Of a DNA stretch of 64,000 nt, positions 9,191 to 18,383 are shown piece by piece. Source of the DNA: Hymenobacter sp. GOD-10R (GTDB taxonomy: Bacteria > Bacteroidota > Bacteroidia > Cytophagales > Hymenobacteraceae); the NCBI RefSeq assembly GCF_035609205.1, contig NZ_CP141184.1, positions 5,401,001 through 5,465,000 of the forward strand. The letters are read 5' to 3'. The translations under genes were made by a program, and so were the position numbers. Each line of letters starts with the position of its first letter. The stretch's first letter is position 1. Below the pieces are notes generated by a model. It did not search any database and was not told where the DNA came from. It was given only the letters and a program-made list of their open reading frames with translations.

Positions 9191-9358
9191 GCAGCACGCC
9201 CGAAAGCGCGGCGTACCTCAAAACGGTATTCTCGAAATGATATGCTAGACCTCATGCAAGAACGTGTCTTTGCCTACTGTGATGAGCAGCGCGCTCTTGG
9301 GTTGCTTACGATGGCACCCAAGCAGACGTTTGCTGACTATTTCCGCGAGAGGTTATAG
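9191..9358 (+). pseudogene. Possible frameshifted gene fragment
   Basis: Two adjacent frames each look like protein: ARKRGVPQNGILEMI in one, then MLDLMQERVFAYCDEQRALG up to FADYFRERL and a TAG at 9356-9358 in the other. Joining them needs one indel near 9237. No intact start is present. The family is not recognised. Confidence 0.3.
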
Positions 9359-9418
9359 CTAGCTGTCCATGGCCAAGGGCAAAGTCACCGCGGCCGAAGC
9401 TAGACAAACGACGCTGCA

Positions 9419-9859
9419 TTACTGGCGCGGCTTTCGGGCTGACACATGCGAAGCCGCAGGAGTGCTGACCGATGTAGGCACCGGCACAGCGGTTACCCCA
9501 GTGTAATCGGTGCCACCAAAAGACTGCACCATGTCCCAATCGATGGTCTCGGCCGTGACTTCCTGTTGGCCGTCGACTAGGTAGCTTGACTTGACGTAAC
9601 CTGTGTAGTTATGGGCCTGAATCTCACTCCAACCATCGGTGCATACATCTCGGATCTGCACGCGACTGGCGCCGGCGAGCTTGGCCAAGGCAGAGCTAGT
9701 AGCACTAGGTTGGGCTCGTAAGATCAAGGAAGAAGCATTGACGTAGCGGTAAGGCAGCGAGGACTGCGAGGCTAGTACCAAGGCCGTCTGATCGGCTCGC
9801 TGAGCCGGGGCAATAAAGGGCAGTAGGCACAGCAGCCAGAAGAGAAAGGAAGGTTTCAT
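9419..9859 (-). CDS. Secreted SH3b-domain protein
   Basis: A 146-residue protein with a Sec signal peptide (MKPSFLFWLLCLLPFIAPAQ). Residues 38-95 form a bacterial SH3 fold: YVNASSLILRAQPS, then VQIRDVCTDGWSEIQ and TGYVKSSYL. SH3b domains generally bind cell-wall peptides or serve as targeting modules. The C-terminal 50 residues are Ser/Thr/Val-rich and probably disordered. No catalytic domain is attached, so the protein likely acts as a binding module in the periplasm. Confidence 0.8.
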   Translation of the reverse strand: MKPSFLFWLLCLLPFIAPAQRADQTALVLASQSSLPYRYVNASSLILRAQPSATSSALAKLAGASRVQIRDVCTDGWSEIQAHNYTGYVKSSYLVDGQQEVTAETIDWDMVQSFGGTDYTGVTAVPVPTSVSTPAASHVSARKPRQ

Positions 9860-10159
9860 CAGCAGGAATACTATTTCGTTACTATATAGCCCAACTGTTG
9901 TGCCAATAGGACAGACTTCTGACTAGAAAGCTGTCGAATTAGAAAGCGAGCTGGACGATCAGCATGTGCTAGACTCGTGTTGTTAACTCCTTTTCCTATA
10001 CCAGACCTACTCTGTTTAGCACTATGAGCAGAGGCCTCAAAAGCGACTTAAACCCATACCTACTGTGCTTGAGCTTGGTGAAAATGAAGTGAAGTATATC
10101 TGATCCAAAATCTTGTTTGACAACAGCCTGAAGGCGAATAGCCAGAGAGACTGAACCGT
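9860..10159. other. Intergenic region, nothing recognised
   Basis: About 300 bases between two leftward genes with no protein-like frame or strong hairpin. Confidence 0.5.
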
Positions 10160-10618
10160 TCAAGCTTGTAAAAACGCTTTCATCTGCTGAGGTAACGGAT
10201 AGCTGCCTTTCAGCCTCCTTATCAGTACCACTTCTCCTAGGTGGAAGGCTAGATGCAAGGCTACTTCCTGCAGGATCTGCTGCTTGGCTAGCTCTTGCTC
10301 ATCGATGGCTGCGGTCTGGGTTAAGGCCGCTTGAAAAGCGGCCAACTGTCCGTGAAACGCCTGCACGGCTGTTCGCAGGACTGCCTCACTGGGCGGTACT
10401 CTTTCCCGGACCCACGTCGCGTCTTCCTGGAATGACTCTGCCGGCACGAGGCCCTGCACCAGACGTAACTGAAAGGCTTGCCAGGTAATCAGGTGCTGTA
10501 GGATCTGCCAGATACTAGTCGGGAACTCGTCTTGGTCCAGGCCACTGCGCGCAACGGTCAGGTCATCGAATGCTTTGAAGGTGTCCCAGGCATGGTCAAA
10601 AAGGCGTTGGCTGTTCAT
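10160..10618 (-). CDS. DinB-like four-helix protein
   Basis: A 152-residue protein of the DinB/YfiT superfamily, four-helix-bundle proteins that usually bind a divalent metal through three His residues. The candidates are the His in ILQHLITWQ and two in HLAFHLGEV, and the C-terminal helix RRLKGSYP matches the group. Members act as thiol-dependent transferases or have unknown roles. The start ATG at 10618 is followed by a normal first helix (SQRLFDHAWDTF). It is not clearly in an operon. Confidence 0.75.
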   Translation of the reverse strand: MNSQRLFDHAWDTFKAFDDLTVARSGLDQDEFPTSIWQILQHLITWQAFQLRLVQGLVPAESFQEDATWVRERVPPSEAVLRTAVQAFHGQLAAFQAALTQTAAIDEQELAKQQILQEVALHLAFHLGEVVLIRRLKGSYPLPQQMKAFLQA

Positions 10619-10683
10619 CGTGTCGTACGTTGTGTTCGTAGCTGTTCGATTGAAAATCGATTTTCAATCTATGTGTGTGGGCG

Positions 10684-11346
10684 TTACTGTTTCGGCATTT
10701 TGGCGACGTCTTCTAAGGTTATTACCCGGTACGTAACGTCCAGGGCCGCGGCATTCTCCTCCACGGTGGTAGTAAATCCGGCCTGTTGGCGGCGTTGATT
10801 TACCTACGCTGGGTTCTGGATAGGCCATACAAAAGGCGGCTGCCCATTGTAGCCTAGCACCTGCGTGCCATACAACTGCTCCTTACCTTCATTCATCAGG
10901 CGGCGGTCCAGCATCATGGCGTAGCGATAAAAAGGCAACTCCCCCTTGTCGGCAGCTCCTTTCAGTAAAGGCAAGTATTGAGGGATTTGCTTCGGGTTAT
11001 GCTGAATGACATGCCACACGGCCTCGTTCGTGGGCACGCCCACCAGCGATCGGCCCGGGTAGCCATACTGCGTGATTAGGGCCTGCACGCGTTCCATATT
11101 AGCGGCGTCTGCCCGCCGCATCCGCTCGTTGATCAACCCGTTCAACCCGGATTTCGACACCCCAAGCGCAGTGGCCAGTGAATCCGGGTTGCGATTAATG
11201 CGCGGGTCAAACAGCATCGCCCGGTACCGCTGGTCTACCTCGTAGAGACTGTCCAACTCGTGCTTAAGTCGGAGATTAAGCTTCGTTTGCGCAGTCGCGG
11301 ATAGGGTGAGCGTGCTGAGAATAGCCACGCAAAGGAAGTGCTTCAT
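10684..11346 (-). pseudogene. DUF6624-like secreted protein interrupted by an amber stop
   Basis: The reading frame starts MKHFLCVAILSTLTLS (signal peptide, cleavage near TAQ) and runs through LATALGVSKSGL, YGYPGRSLVG and GKEQLYGTQVLG to PIQNPA, where a TAG at 10804-10806 stops it. Directly after this codon the same frame continues for 39 codons (VNQRRQQAGFTTTVEENAAA and on to MPKQ, TAA at 10684-10686). In related proteins the segment is continuous, with residues such as DPA-x-VN-x-RR-x-x-AGF. A single CAG-to-TAG change explains the break. The truncated product would lack the conserved C-terminus. An ATG at 11373 is an alternative start. Confidence 0.7.
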
Positions 11347-11373
11347 AGCAGTAAGATACATCGTCCTAGACAA

Positions 11374-11731
11374 AGGAAGATTTCAAGCTATCCGGCCGGC
11401 TTCTGCTCACTTTTGGCAGGTATTTTCGGCTGGATGATAGGCGTCTTTCTTGCGGAGGCAGATAACAGACAGATAGTTGCAGGACCGTAGGAAACATGCC
11501 TAACACGACACGCACTAAGCGCCTACCCGCGAGACCTAGTGAAGCCGCTAGCACATTTAGCCGACTTCTTTCCCCTGTGTCGTCCTGCCCCTAGCCCCCT
11601 AATTTCTTTTCAGCTCACTGTTCTTAGTGCAAACAGAATAATGCTCCCCGTGTATACCACTTCTATAGCTACAATAGCTTTCTTTGATAGTACGGCCCCA
11701 CTATTCTCCTATACCTTCTTCTTCCGCTAGG
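11374..11731. other. Intergenic region, nothing recognised
   Basis: No protein-like frame. It precedes the glycosyltransferase relic. Confidence 0.4.
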
Positions 11732-12276
11732 ATGCCGCTCCAGCGCTGGCTGCCGCTTTTAGTTGTGTCATTAGCCACTGTACTACCCTTTTTTGGTAGC
11801 TAGCCAGTCACCCCGTTCAGCAATACAATGAAGCCCGCATGGGTATCAATGGCCTTAATATTCTGCGCAGCGGTAACTGGCTCGTTATGTAGGAAGGCGA
11901 TCTGCACACCGATTTGTGGAACCTCAAGCCCCCACTCTGGCCTTGGCTGCTCGCGCTTACGCTGGTTGGGTGGCTGGGAAAGTGGCCTACTGGCTGCCCT
12001 GATCCTACTGACGGCTCCGGGCTATGTGTCGGCCCGCACGTAGCACGCTCCGGCGACTACGACGCTTTGCTGACTCTCTGGAAGACCTTAGGCGCCTTAA
12101 GTTGGGCGCGCTTCCTACTCGATGGCCGACCCGGTTCCCGGCTGGATGTTATACTCTTTCTTCTAGTTTTCTATCACTTACCAGCATCATTAACACGGCT
12201 GGCTCGTTTGCCAAACACTCGCTACCTACAGATTTACGCCTACCGCTATTTCCTTCGTCACTCTTGCAGGAGCTAG
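11732..12276 (+). pseudogene. Relic of an ArnT/PMT-like membrane glycosyltransferase
   Basis: An ATG at 11732 opens a hydrophobic first helix (RWLPLLVVSLATVLPFF) that ends in a stop. The next frame, with in-frame TAG codons at 11797 and 11890, reads SHPVQQYNEARMGIN, LNILRSGNWLV and WNLKPPLWPWLLAL. These match the periplasmic signature of ArnT-type dolichyl/undecaprenyl-phosphate sugar transferases (a D/N-E-x-R loop, then W-N-x-KPPLW). Further on, LLAALILLTAPGYVSA in one frame joins VARSGDYDALLTLWKTL in another, again as in that family. Only about the N-terminal third remains. At least two stops and two frameshifts make this non-functional. Confidence 0.7.
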
Positions 12277-12293
12277 TGAATTGTTTCAAGTAG

Positions 12294-12656
12294 CATACGT
12301 AAAAGCCGCTCCCCTGCCCTAGTATTTTAAAGGTTACAAAGATGGGCTAGCAGAATAGGCGGAAGTAGCCGAACGCAGCTCGGAGTTAATCGAAGCAAGA
12401 AAAGAATGCGGCTCGTAGTCCACCGAGGGGTCACCTAGCTCGAAAAGCACGATATAGTATATACGGCGGGAAAGGCGCGGGAAATTTCACGCACCGCTGA
12501 GATTTAAGAGTCTTCCCGGTTAAATAAGAAAGACTCAGGATCGAGCTTGCTTCTCTCATTCATACCTCCGGGCAAAGCAGACTAATCCATACATAGGAAT
12601 ACACTGCCGGACGACATGGTAATCTTCTGCCTTATTTGACAGCCCCCAGACGCCCA
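12294..12656. other. Intergenic region, nothing recognised
   Basis: Follows the glycosyltransferase relic and may be the rest of it, but no motif is readable. Confidence 0.4.
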
Positions 12657-13685
12657 TTATGCAGGTGTCTTCCCACCTAGGGCATTAGGGTGCGCTGTAA
12701 AATAGGCTTCGGCTTGCGCGTACCCTTTGCGCAGCATGCCTTGCATAGCAGCTGGCTGAAAGGTCAAGCCGCCGGGTCCACCCTCCTCTAATTTGGTTTG
12801 AGGACGAATCTCGTGAATTGTAGTCACGGCCGTGCCGGCGAAGGGATTACTGGGTTGGGCGAGCGCCTGCTCGATGATGCCAGCAGCCACGCCCCGCGCC
12901 AGCAGGGCGCGGCGAATAGCCTGCAAGTACTGGTTCCCTTGTGCATAGAGCTCGGCCACGCGGTAGTCATTCGCGCCAACATCTTCGCTGAACAAGTCAA
13001 TGGTGCGCTCTAGCACTTGGATGGCTTTGGTTTTGGGCGTATTGTCCGCCGGGGTCTGGTAGGGGTTGAGCGTAATAGCGATAATCGTTTCGGCCCCTTG
13101 GTCCACTACCGCTTGCAAGGGGGTAGCTTCCCGCACGCCGCCATCCACGTATTGCCGGATAGGAACGGCACCCGGCCGGACTTCCACGGGCTGCAGCAGC
13201 ACGGGCTGGCAGCAGGACGCCAACATCGCCCGGCGTAAGTCCGTCACGCTTCGGATTTGCTCTACGTCGTAGTGTGCTGTGCTAGCGACAGTCTGCGTAC
13301 TCCAGTATACTAGCCGCTGAGTTTGCAAGCACACGGTCGCCAGAAAGATGGGAATGGCGCGCAGGCGTTCATAGTGGGCAGGGGTAATTACCGTATCTAG
13401 CTGCTGCTTCAGCGGCGTGGCATCGTGCACGGAAATGCCCGTGACCAGATTTGCAATACCTCCTAACTTAACCAAATCTTGCTGCCGGAGCGTGGTGTAG
13501 AGTCGCTCTAATAGAGCGAGTTCCCCACAGGCTGCTAAGGGGGCGATGAGTGAACCCGTGCTAGTCCCACCGTACAGCGTAAAGGACGTCAGGGGCTGTA
13601 CGTGCTGCTGAATGTACTGCAGCACCCCAACGGCAAACGCGCCTTTTGAGCCGCCGCCACTAATCACTAAAGCTGTTTTTGCCAT
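12657..13685 (-). CDS. Patatin-like phospholipase
   Basis: A 342-residue patatin-family lipid acyl hydrolase. The oxyanion-hole glycine loop GGGSKG is at residues 10-15, the nucleophile elbow GTSTG has Ser42, and the catalytic dyad Asp181 sits in VDGGVRE. No signal peptide is present, so it acts in the cytoplasm or on the inner membrane face. The stop of the upstream outer-membrane-like gene is only 7 bases before its ATG, so the two form an operon. The product of that gene might be its membrane partner. Confidence 0.9.
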   Translation of the reverse strand: MAKTALVISGGGSKGAFAVGVLQYIQQHVQPLTSFTLYGGTSTGSLIAPLAACGELALLERLYTTLRQQDLVKLGGIANLVTGISVHDATPLKQQLDTVITPAHYERLRAIPIFLATVCLQTQRLVYWSTQTVASTAHYDVEQIRSVTDLRRAMLASCCQPVLLQPVEVRPGAVPIRQYVDGGVREATPLQAVVDQGAETIIAITLNPYQTPADNTPKTKAIQVLERTIDLFSEDVGANDYRVAELYAQGNQYLQAIRRALLARGVAAGIIEQALAQPSNPFAGTAVTTIHEIRPQTKLEEGGPGGLTFQPAAMQGMLRKGYAQAEAYFTAHPNALGGKTPA

Positions 13686-13692
13686 GACACGG

Positions 13693-14211
13693 TTATAGGG
13701 GCGGTGGGGCTTGATGAAACAGGTTGTACGTCAACATCAGTTGCCCGTAGATGGCAGGCGTGCGTACGTCCCGATGAAGTTTCAAGGTAATTCCGAGTAA
13801 ATTACTAGTCTCCAAGCCCACACCTGCTCCTACGAGTTGCCGCCAATGCATTGTGGGAGAATAGACTAGCGGCAAATACTCGGCTAGTATGTGCAATTGG
13901 AAGGAGCTGGCGAGCAGCACTGGCGCGCCTTGCAGCACGTTGAGCGTTAGCCGGCTACCGGCCAGACCGCCGAGTTGATAGCCGGGGTGAAAAAGACCTA
14001 CTGGCAAGCCGACCCGCAGCCGTCCGGGGACGAGGCTCCACTGCGGCACTGCTTGCGCCGTTGCTAGGTAAAGTTCTGGTCCGCCGCGCGGCCGATAGAA
14101 GCCTTGCCCAATTTCCACTAGTAATGCGGCCTCTTTCGACCGATCTTGTCCCATGACAGATGCCGGAGACAGAAGCATGCTCAACAAGCCAAAGAGCAGA
14201 ATATAGCGCAT
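13693..14211 (-). CDS. Outer-membrane-like protein in operon with patatin
   Basis: A 172-residue protein with signal peptide MRYILLFGLLSMLLSPASVMGQ and alternating hydrophobic/polar strands (LRVGLPVGLFHPGY, QLVGAGVGLETS, AIYGQLMLTYNLF), consistent with a small beta-barrel or periplasmic lipid-binding fold. An upstream ATG at 14283 would place 24 charged residues before the signal peptide; the ATG at 14211 is preferred. The family is not recognised. Co-transcription with patatin suggests a role in envelope lipid handling. Confidence 0.65.
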   Translation of the reverse strand: MRYILLFGLLSMLLSPASVMGQDRSKEAALLVEIGQGFYRPRGGPELYLATAQAVPQWSLVPGRLRVGLPVGLFHPGYQLGGLAGSRLTLNVLQGAPVLLASSFQLHILAEYLPLVYSPTMHWRQLVGAGVGLETSNLLGITLKLHRDVRTPAIYGQLMLTYNLFHQAPPPL

Positions 14212-14337
14212 GCGGAGGCTTCTTCGGGGGAGTAATTGCGTATCGTTCACAACATGATCTAGTCTACTTTGAAAAGGTAACATAGGCTGGCAAGTTAGAG
14301 AGCCGCCGCAACGCGTGGTGCTGGATAAAGTAGTGCG

Positions 14338-14487
14338 CTATCTGGCGGGGCCTTGTTCCAACATGCAGCTAGGCACCTGTAATTCAACGGACTTCAACGG
14401 AGCGTTATCGACCGTAATGATACCCAAAGTCACGTGGGCTGGACCTGCCGCTAGCAGTGCCTCGACCGTCCAATAACCAAGTGTCAT
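14338..14487 (-). pseudogene. C-terminal gene fragment of unknown family
   Basis: A frame reading SYAARYMTLGYWTVEALLAA, then HVTLGIITVDNAP and VELQVPSCMLEQG, ends at TAG 14338-14340. It looks like genuine protein sequence but is only about 57 residues long before running into a TAG upstream. A start at the ATG at 14487 would give 49 residues. It is probably a remnant. Confidence 0.35.
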
Positions 14488-14569
14488 ATAACGAGCTGCG
14501 TAAGAGTTGATGCTGTTCTACGTGTGCAGGCCGTTCTGCGGTCAACCAATTAGAACGACTGGTTTGAAC

Positions 14570-14701
14570 TCATTTGTGACCAGGGACGGCGCGTAGGTGA
14601 ATGGTCGACTCTTCGCCCTGCTTTAGCAGGCGTCGGATGGACATGGGAAAGAAAGTCTTCTCGGTTCGATAGCTAGCTTCGTTAAGTTCCTGGGCAATCA
14701 T
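14570..14701 (-). pseudogene. Short fragment resembling a recombinase-type domain
   Basis: Forty-three codons beginning MIAQELNEASYRTEKT and including PMSIRRLLKQG. The pattern (I-A-x-x-LN-x-x-x-x-R-T, then S-I-R-R-L-L) resembles the helix-turn-helix part of serine-recombinase 'Recombinase' domains. There is no catalytic domain, so at best it is a scrap of one. Confidence 0.28.
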
Positions 14702-14823
14702 TCGCTAAGTTGGTGATTGCGCACCTCCTTCCCGCTGATTCAACACCATCTTGCTTACTGTAGCTACTTAACCGTATTGGTTTGTCTTGCTACCCCTCTT
14801 ATCTTTCCAAACATCCTTGATCT

Positions 14824-15606
14824 ATGCCTAGCACTAACCATCCAGACGCCACGCGGCGAGACTTTCTAAAAAAAGCTTCCATCGCCAGTTTCGCAGCCGT
14901 CGGTAGCCCGGCACTCCTCTTTGCTGCGGAGCCTACTACCACAGCGGCGAAGATCTCGCTCGCCCCCAACGAGATCATCCTCTTTCAGGGTGATTCCATT
15001 ACGGATGCGGGCCGCAAAAAGGACCCAAAAGATGCTGATGTACCCAATACGTCAGGCACGCTCGGTAGCGGGTACGCGTACTTGGCTGCCGCGGAGCTGC
15101 TATTGCGCCACGCCGAGAAGAAACCCTTAATCTACAACCGCGGCATCAGCGGCAACAAAGTGTACCAGTTAGCCGAGCGTTGGGATCATGACTGCTTGGA
15201 CCTGAAGCCTACCGTACTCAGCATCCTGATTGGCGTCAACGACTTCTGGCACACATTAACCAGTAATTACCAGGGCACGGTAAAAACGTACACTGACGAC
15301 TATAAGGCCCTACTCGACCGCACTCGCCAGCGCCTGCCAAGTGTAAAGCTTATTATTGGGGAACCCTTCGCAGTAACCAGCGTGAAAGCCGTGGATGAGA
15401 AATGGTACCCGGCCTTTCAAGATTATCAGGCCGCTGCACGCAGCCTAGCCGCACAGTACAATGCCACGCTAATTCCTTACCAGCACATCTTCGACCAGGC
15501 GCAGAAGAGGGCACCTGGTGCCTACTGGACTGGCGACGGAGTACACCCCAGTGTCGCAGGCAATCAGCTGATGGCACGCGCCTGGTTAGATACGTTCAAG
15601 AGCTAG
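14824..15606 (+). CDS. SGNH/GDSL esterase, Tat-exported
   Basis: A 260-residue SGNH hydrolase. Block I is FQGDSITDAG with the nucleophile Ser, block II NRGISGN supplies the Gly, block III GVNDFW the Asn, and block V DGVHPS the catalytic Asp and His. The N-terminus carries a twin-arginine signal (RRDFLKK) and a hydrophobic region ending near AEP. Such enzymes usually deacetylate plant or microbial polysaccharides. A GH2 glycosidase gene follows in the same direction after 286 bases, so the pair may act on the same glycan, although the GH2 gene has a different composition. Confidence 0.92.
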   Translation: MPSTNHPDATRRDFLKKASIASFAAVGSPALLFAAEPTTTAAKISLAPNEIILFQGDSITDAGRKKDPKDADVPNTSGTLGSGYAYLAAAELLLRHAEKKPLIYNRGISGNKVYQLAERWDHDCLDLKPTVLSILIGVNDFWHTLTSNYQGTVKTYTDDYKALLDRTRQRLPSVKLIIGEPFAVTSVKAVDEKWYPAFQDYQAAARSLAAQYNATLIPYQHIFDQAQKRAPGAYWTGDGVHPSVAGNQLMARAWLDTFKS

Positions 15607-15845
15607 ATCCTAGCTCACCTTTACCAGCAACGGCTTCACCTGCCGCGTGCTCATCGCTTACTCGAAATGGTCCTTTCGTAGCTGAAAGCTAGCGTCTCTA
15701 TTTTCCACGCTTTTGCTACTCTTCACATTTTTCAAGCGATCAGCTATTCGATAAGTCGCCCAAGCTACTTACCCAAGCTTCGGCTTAACGATTCTAAAAA
15801 TTCAGGGTCGTATCCACCATGATAGAACAGGACAGTTGACTATTG

Positions 15846-15888
15846 GGACTTATTTAATTTTAAGATGCACTAAAATCCTAATAAGTCC
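15846..15888 (+). repeat. Inverted repeat just upstream of the GH2 start
   Basis: GGACTTATT (15846-15854) is repeated inverted as AATAAGTCC (15880-15888), ending five bases before the GH2 ATG. It may be an operator or an mRNA hairpin near the start codon. Confidence 0.35.
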
Positions 15889-15892
15889 ACTA

Positions 15893-18346
15893 ATGATTAA
15901 CCAGGCTTACTCGCGCCTTATCCTATTTTTATTAGGTAGTTTATGCGCTGTTCAATCAGTAAAAGGCCAAACTCAACAAGGCCGCACTATCCGCAATTTT
16001 GATAAAAGCTGGCGCTTCCTTAAAGAAGACGCTCCTGGAGCCGAACAGCCATCTTTTGATGATTCCAAATGGCGGACGCTGAATGTGCCGCACGACTGGA
16101 GCATTGAAGGGCCAATAGCCCAAACCAATCCAACCGGCAGCGGGGGGGGTTATATGCCCGCGGGTATAGGCTGGTACCGCAAAACGTTTACCGTTGCTGC
16201 TGCTGATGCTAAACGCAAAGTAAGTGTTGAGTTTGACGGCGTAATGGCCAATAGCGAAGTTTTTGTGAATGGTGTTTCGGTAGGCAAACGCCCTTATGGT
16301 TATGTCAGCTTCACGTACGATATCACATCTCATCTAAATTTCGGCGGCAAACCCAATATCATCGCCGTTCGGGTTGATAACAGTGCTCAGCCATCATCAC
16401 GCTGGTATACCGGCGCTGGTATTTACCGCCATGTGCATTTAGTATCGACAGGAACTACCCATTTCGACCAGTGGGGGGTATTTATCCGGCCTATGCAGGT
16501 TACTGCGCAAAAGGCATTCGTAAATGTGCAGGCTAAAGTGACGAATGAATCGGCCGCGGCGGGTAGCTATACCTTGCAAACCACCCTAATTGACCCAAAG
16601 GGCAAGACCGTAAAAACAAGCGAAAGCAAACAAACCATTGCGGCCGGCAAAACAGTTGACTATACCCAAACTATTGAGGTGGCTAACCCTGCCTTGTGGG
16701 ATACAGAACACCCGCAGCTGTACAAAGCCATTACCAAATTGGTAAGCGGCGCTGTTACTACCGATGCGATAACCACGCCTGTAGGCATTCGCGAAGCTAA
16801 ATTTTTGGCAGCTACTGGCTTTTGGTTGAATGGGAAGAACCTCAAAATGTATGGGGTTTGCTTACACGAAGATGGCGGCGCGGTTGGTTCGGCTATTCCA
16901 CTTGCCGTATGGGAACGCCGGTTTAAGCAACTGAAAGCTATTGGTGCTAATGCCATCCGTACTGCGCATAACGAAGTTGCTCCCGAGTTTTTAGACCTGT
17001 GCGACCGAATGGGCATGCTGGTAATGGATGAGACATTTGATACCTGGGAAGCAAACAAAGTAAGCCGTGGCAAAGAGGGCAGCAGCGGTGGTTACCACTT
17101 GTATTTCAAGCAATGGTGGGATAAAGATACCCGCAACCAGGTGCTGCGTGACCGCAATCACCCAAGTATCGTGATTTATAGCGTGGGCAACGAGATACAC
17201 GATAACCTGAAAGATTCTACGGGCTTTAGAAAATATAAAATGCAGCAGGACCTGATCCACTCGTTGGACCCAAGCCGTCCTGTTACCATGGCCTTGCTGC
17301 AACCCAACGGTACATCACAGGTATATAAAACAGGATTTGCCGAACAAATGGATATTGTTGGCCAAAACTACCGGGAGAATGAATTAGTGGCCTATCACAA
17401 TGAACATCCCGACAGAATAGTTATCGGCACGGAGAATACCCATGTGCTTAATCAATGGCTGGCGCTGCGGGATAATGCCTTTATGTCGGGCCAGTTTTTA
17501 TGGACGGGTGTTGATTACCTAGGCGAGGACGTTTGGCCAAGCCGCGGCGCCACCTTTGGGCTGCTAGACCGTACCGGCGGCTGGCATACCAATGGTTTGC
17601 AACGAGCAGCCTGGTGGTCGGCTAAACCGGTAGTTTTTATCCAGCGCAGTTCACCAACTCCTCCGCGACCGGCGCGTGTACCGGCAGGGGGTGCCCCTGC
17701 TGCAACCCCTGCTGGTACTCCTGCTGTGCTGGACGGACCTACCGCGGCAGCGTCCCGTGGCGGCATCGAGTACCTATCGGACTGGACACCGGCCGACCTG
17801 GCCACCTATACGCAGGCCAGGGTACAGGTTTTTAGCAATGCTGATGAAACAGAGCTGTTCCTGAACGGAAAGTCTTTGGGGGTTAAACACAAGTCGCCAC
17901 TCGATTCAGCGCTGTTCTGGAAGGTGCCTTTTGAAAAAGGCACCTTGAAAGCCGTTGCCCGCAACAAAGGCAAAGAAGTTGCCACCGACGAGCTAAAAAC
18001 GGCCGGCGAACCAGCAAAAATCATCCTGACTGCCGATAAATCTAAGATTGGCAATAACTGGGATGATGTCTCATTTGTGACTGCTACCATTGTTGATGCC
18101 AATGGCGTCGTATGCCCGAATAGCAATAAGCTTATCCAGTTCAGTGTTAGCGGCGGCGGTGGGATAGCGGCGGTGGATAACGCCGACCGCAATGATCACG
18201 ATCCTTATCAGGCAACGGAACGCAAAACGTATAAAGGCACCTGTATTGCTTTGATTAAAACGAAAGTATCAACTGGTAAAATCACAATTAAGGCCAGTGC
18301 CCAGGGCTTAACCGGCGGAGTAGTAACCATTGACGCTATGCCTTAA
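15893..18346 (+). CDS. Glycoside hydrolase family 2 (beta-galactosidase-like)
   Basis: An 817-residue secreted GH2 enzyme. The Sec signal peptide ends near VKGQ. A jelly-roll sugar-binding domain follows (WRTLNVPHDWSIEGP, GIGWYRKTF), then an Ig-like domain, then the TIM barrel with NAIRTAHNE, acid/base Glu434 in YSVGNEIHD and likely nucleophile Glu514 in VIGTENTH. A Pro/Ala/Thr-rich linker (about residues 586-625) leads to DUF4982-like and C-terminal GH2 Ig-like domains. The frame extends upstream to a TTG at 15836, but the ATG at 15893 gives a clean signal peptide. By eye it has only two CTAG sites in 2.45 kb and a different codon style from its neighbours, which suggests horizontal acquisition from another Bacteroidota. 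The substrate is not known. Confidence 0.92.
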   Translation: MINQAYSRLILFLLGSLCAVQSVKGQTQQGRTIRNFDKSWRFLKEDAPGAEQPSFDDSKWRTLNVPHDWSIEGPIAQTNPTGSGGGYMPAGIGWYRKTFTVAAADAKRKVSVEFDGVMANSEVFVNGVSVGKRPYGYVSFTYDITSHLNFGGKPNIIAVRVDNSAQPSSRWYTGAGIYRHVHLVSTGTTHFDQWGVFIRPMQVTAQKAFVNVQAKVTNESAAAGSYTLQTTLIDPKGKTVKTSESKQTIAAGKTVDYTQTIEVANPALWDTEHPQLYKAITKLVSGAVTTDAITTPVGIREAKFLAATGFWLNGKNLKMYGVCLHEDGGAVGSAIPLAVWERRFKQLKAIGANAIRTAHNEVAPEFLDLCDRMGMLVMDETFDTWEANKVSRGKEGSSGGYHLYFKQWWDKDTRNQVLRDRNHPSIVIYSVGNEIHDNLKDSTGFRKYKMQQDLIHSLDPSRPVTMALLQPNGTSQVYKTGFAEQMDIVGQNYRENELVAYHNEHPDRIVIGTENTHVLNQWLALRDNAFMSGQFLWTGVDYLGEDVWPSRGATFGLLDRTGGWHTNGLQRAAWWSAKPVVFIQRSSPTPPRPARVPAGGAPAATPAGTPAVLDGPTAAASRGGIEYLSDWTPADLATYTQARVQVFSNADETELFLNGKSLGVKHKSPLDSALFWKVPFEKGTLKAVARNKGKEVATDELKTAGEPAKIILTADKSKIGNNWDDVSFVTATIVDANGVVCPNSNKLIQFSVSGGGGIAAVDNADRNDHDPYQATERKTYKGTCIALIKTKVSTGKITIKASAQGLTGGVVTIDAMP

Positions 18347-18383
18347 AAAGTAGGCGGTGGTCTAAGCGTTAGTTTGCTAGCCT

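Noticed and set aside
10532..10798. Plus-strand 88-codon frame opposite the DinB-like and DUF6624 genes
   Set aside because: Crosses from one antisense gene to another and shows no protein features.
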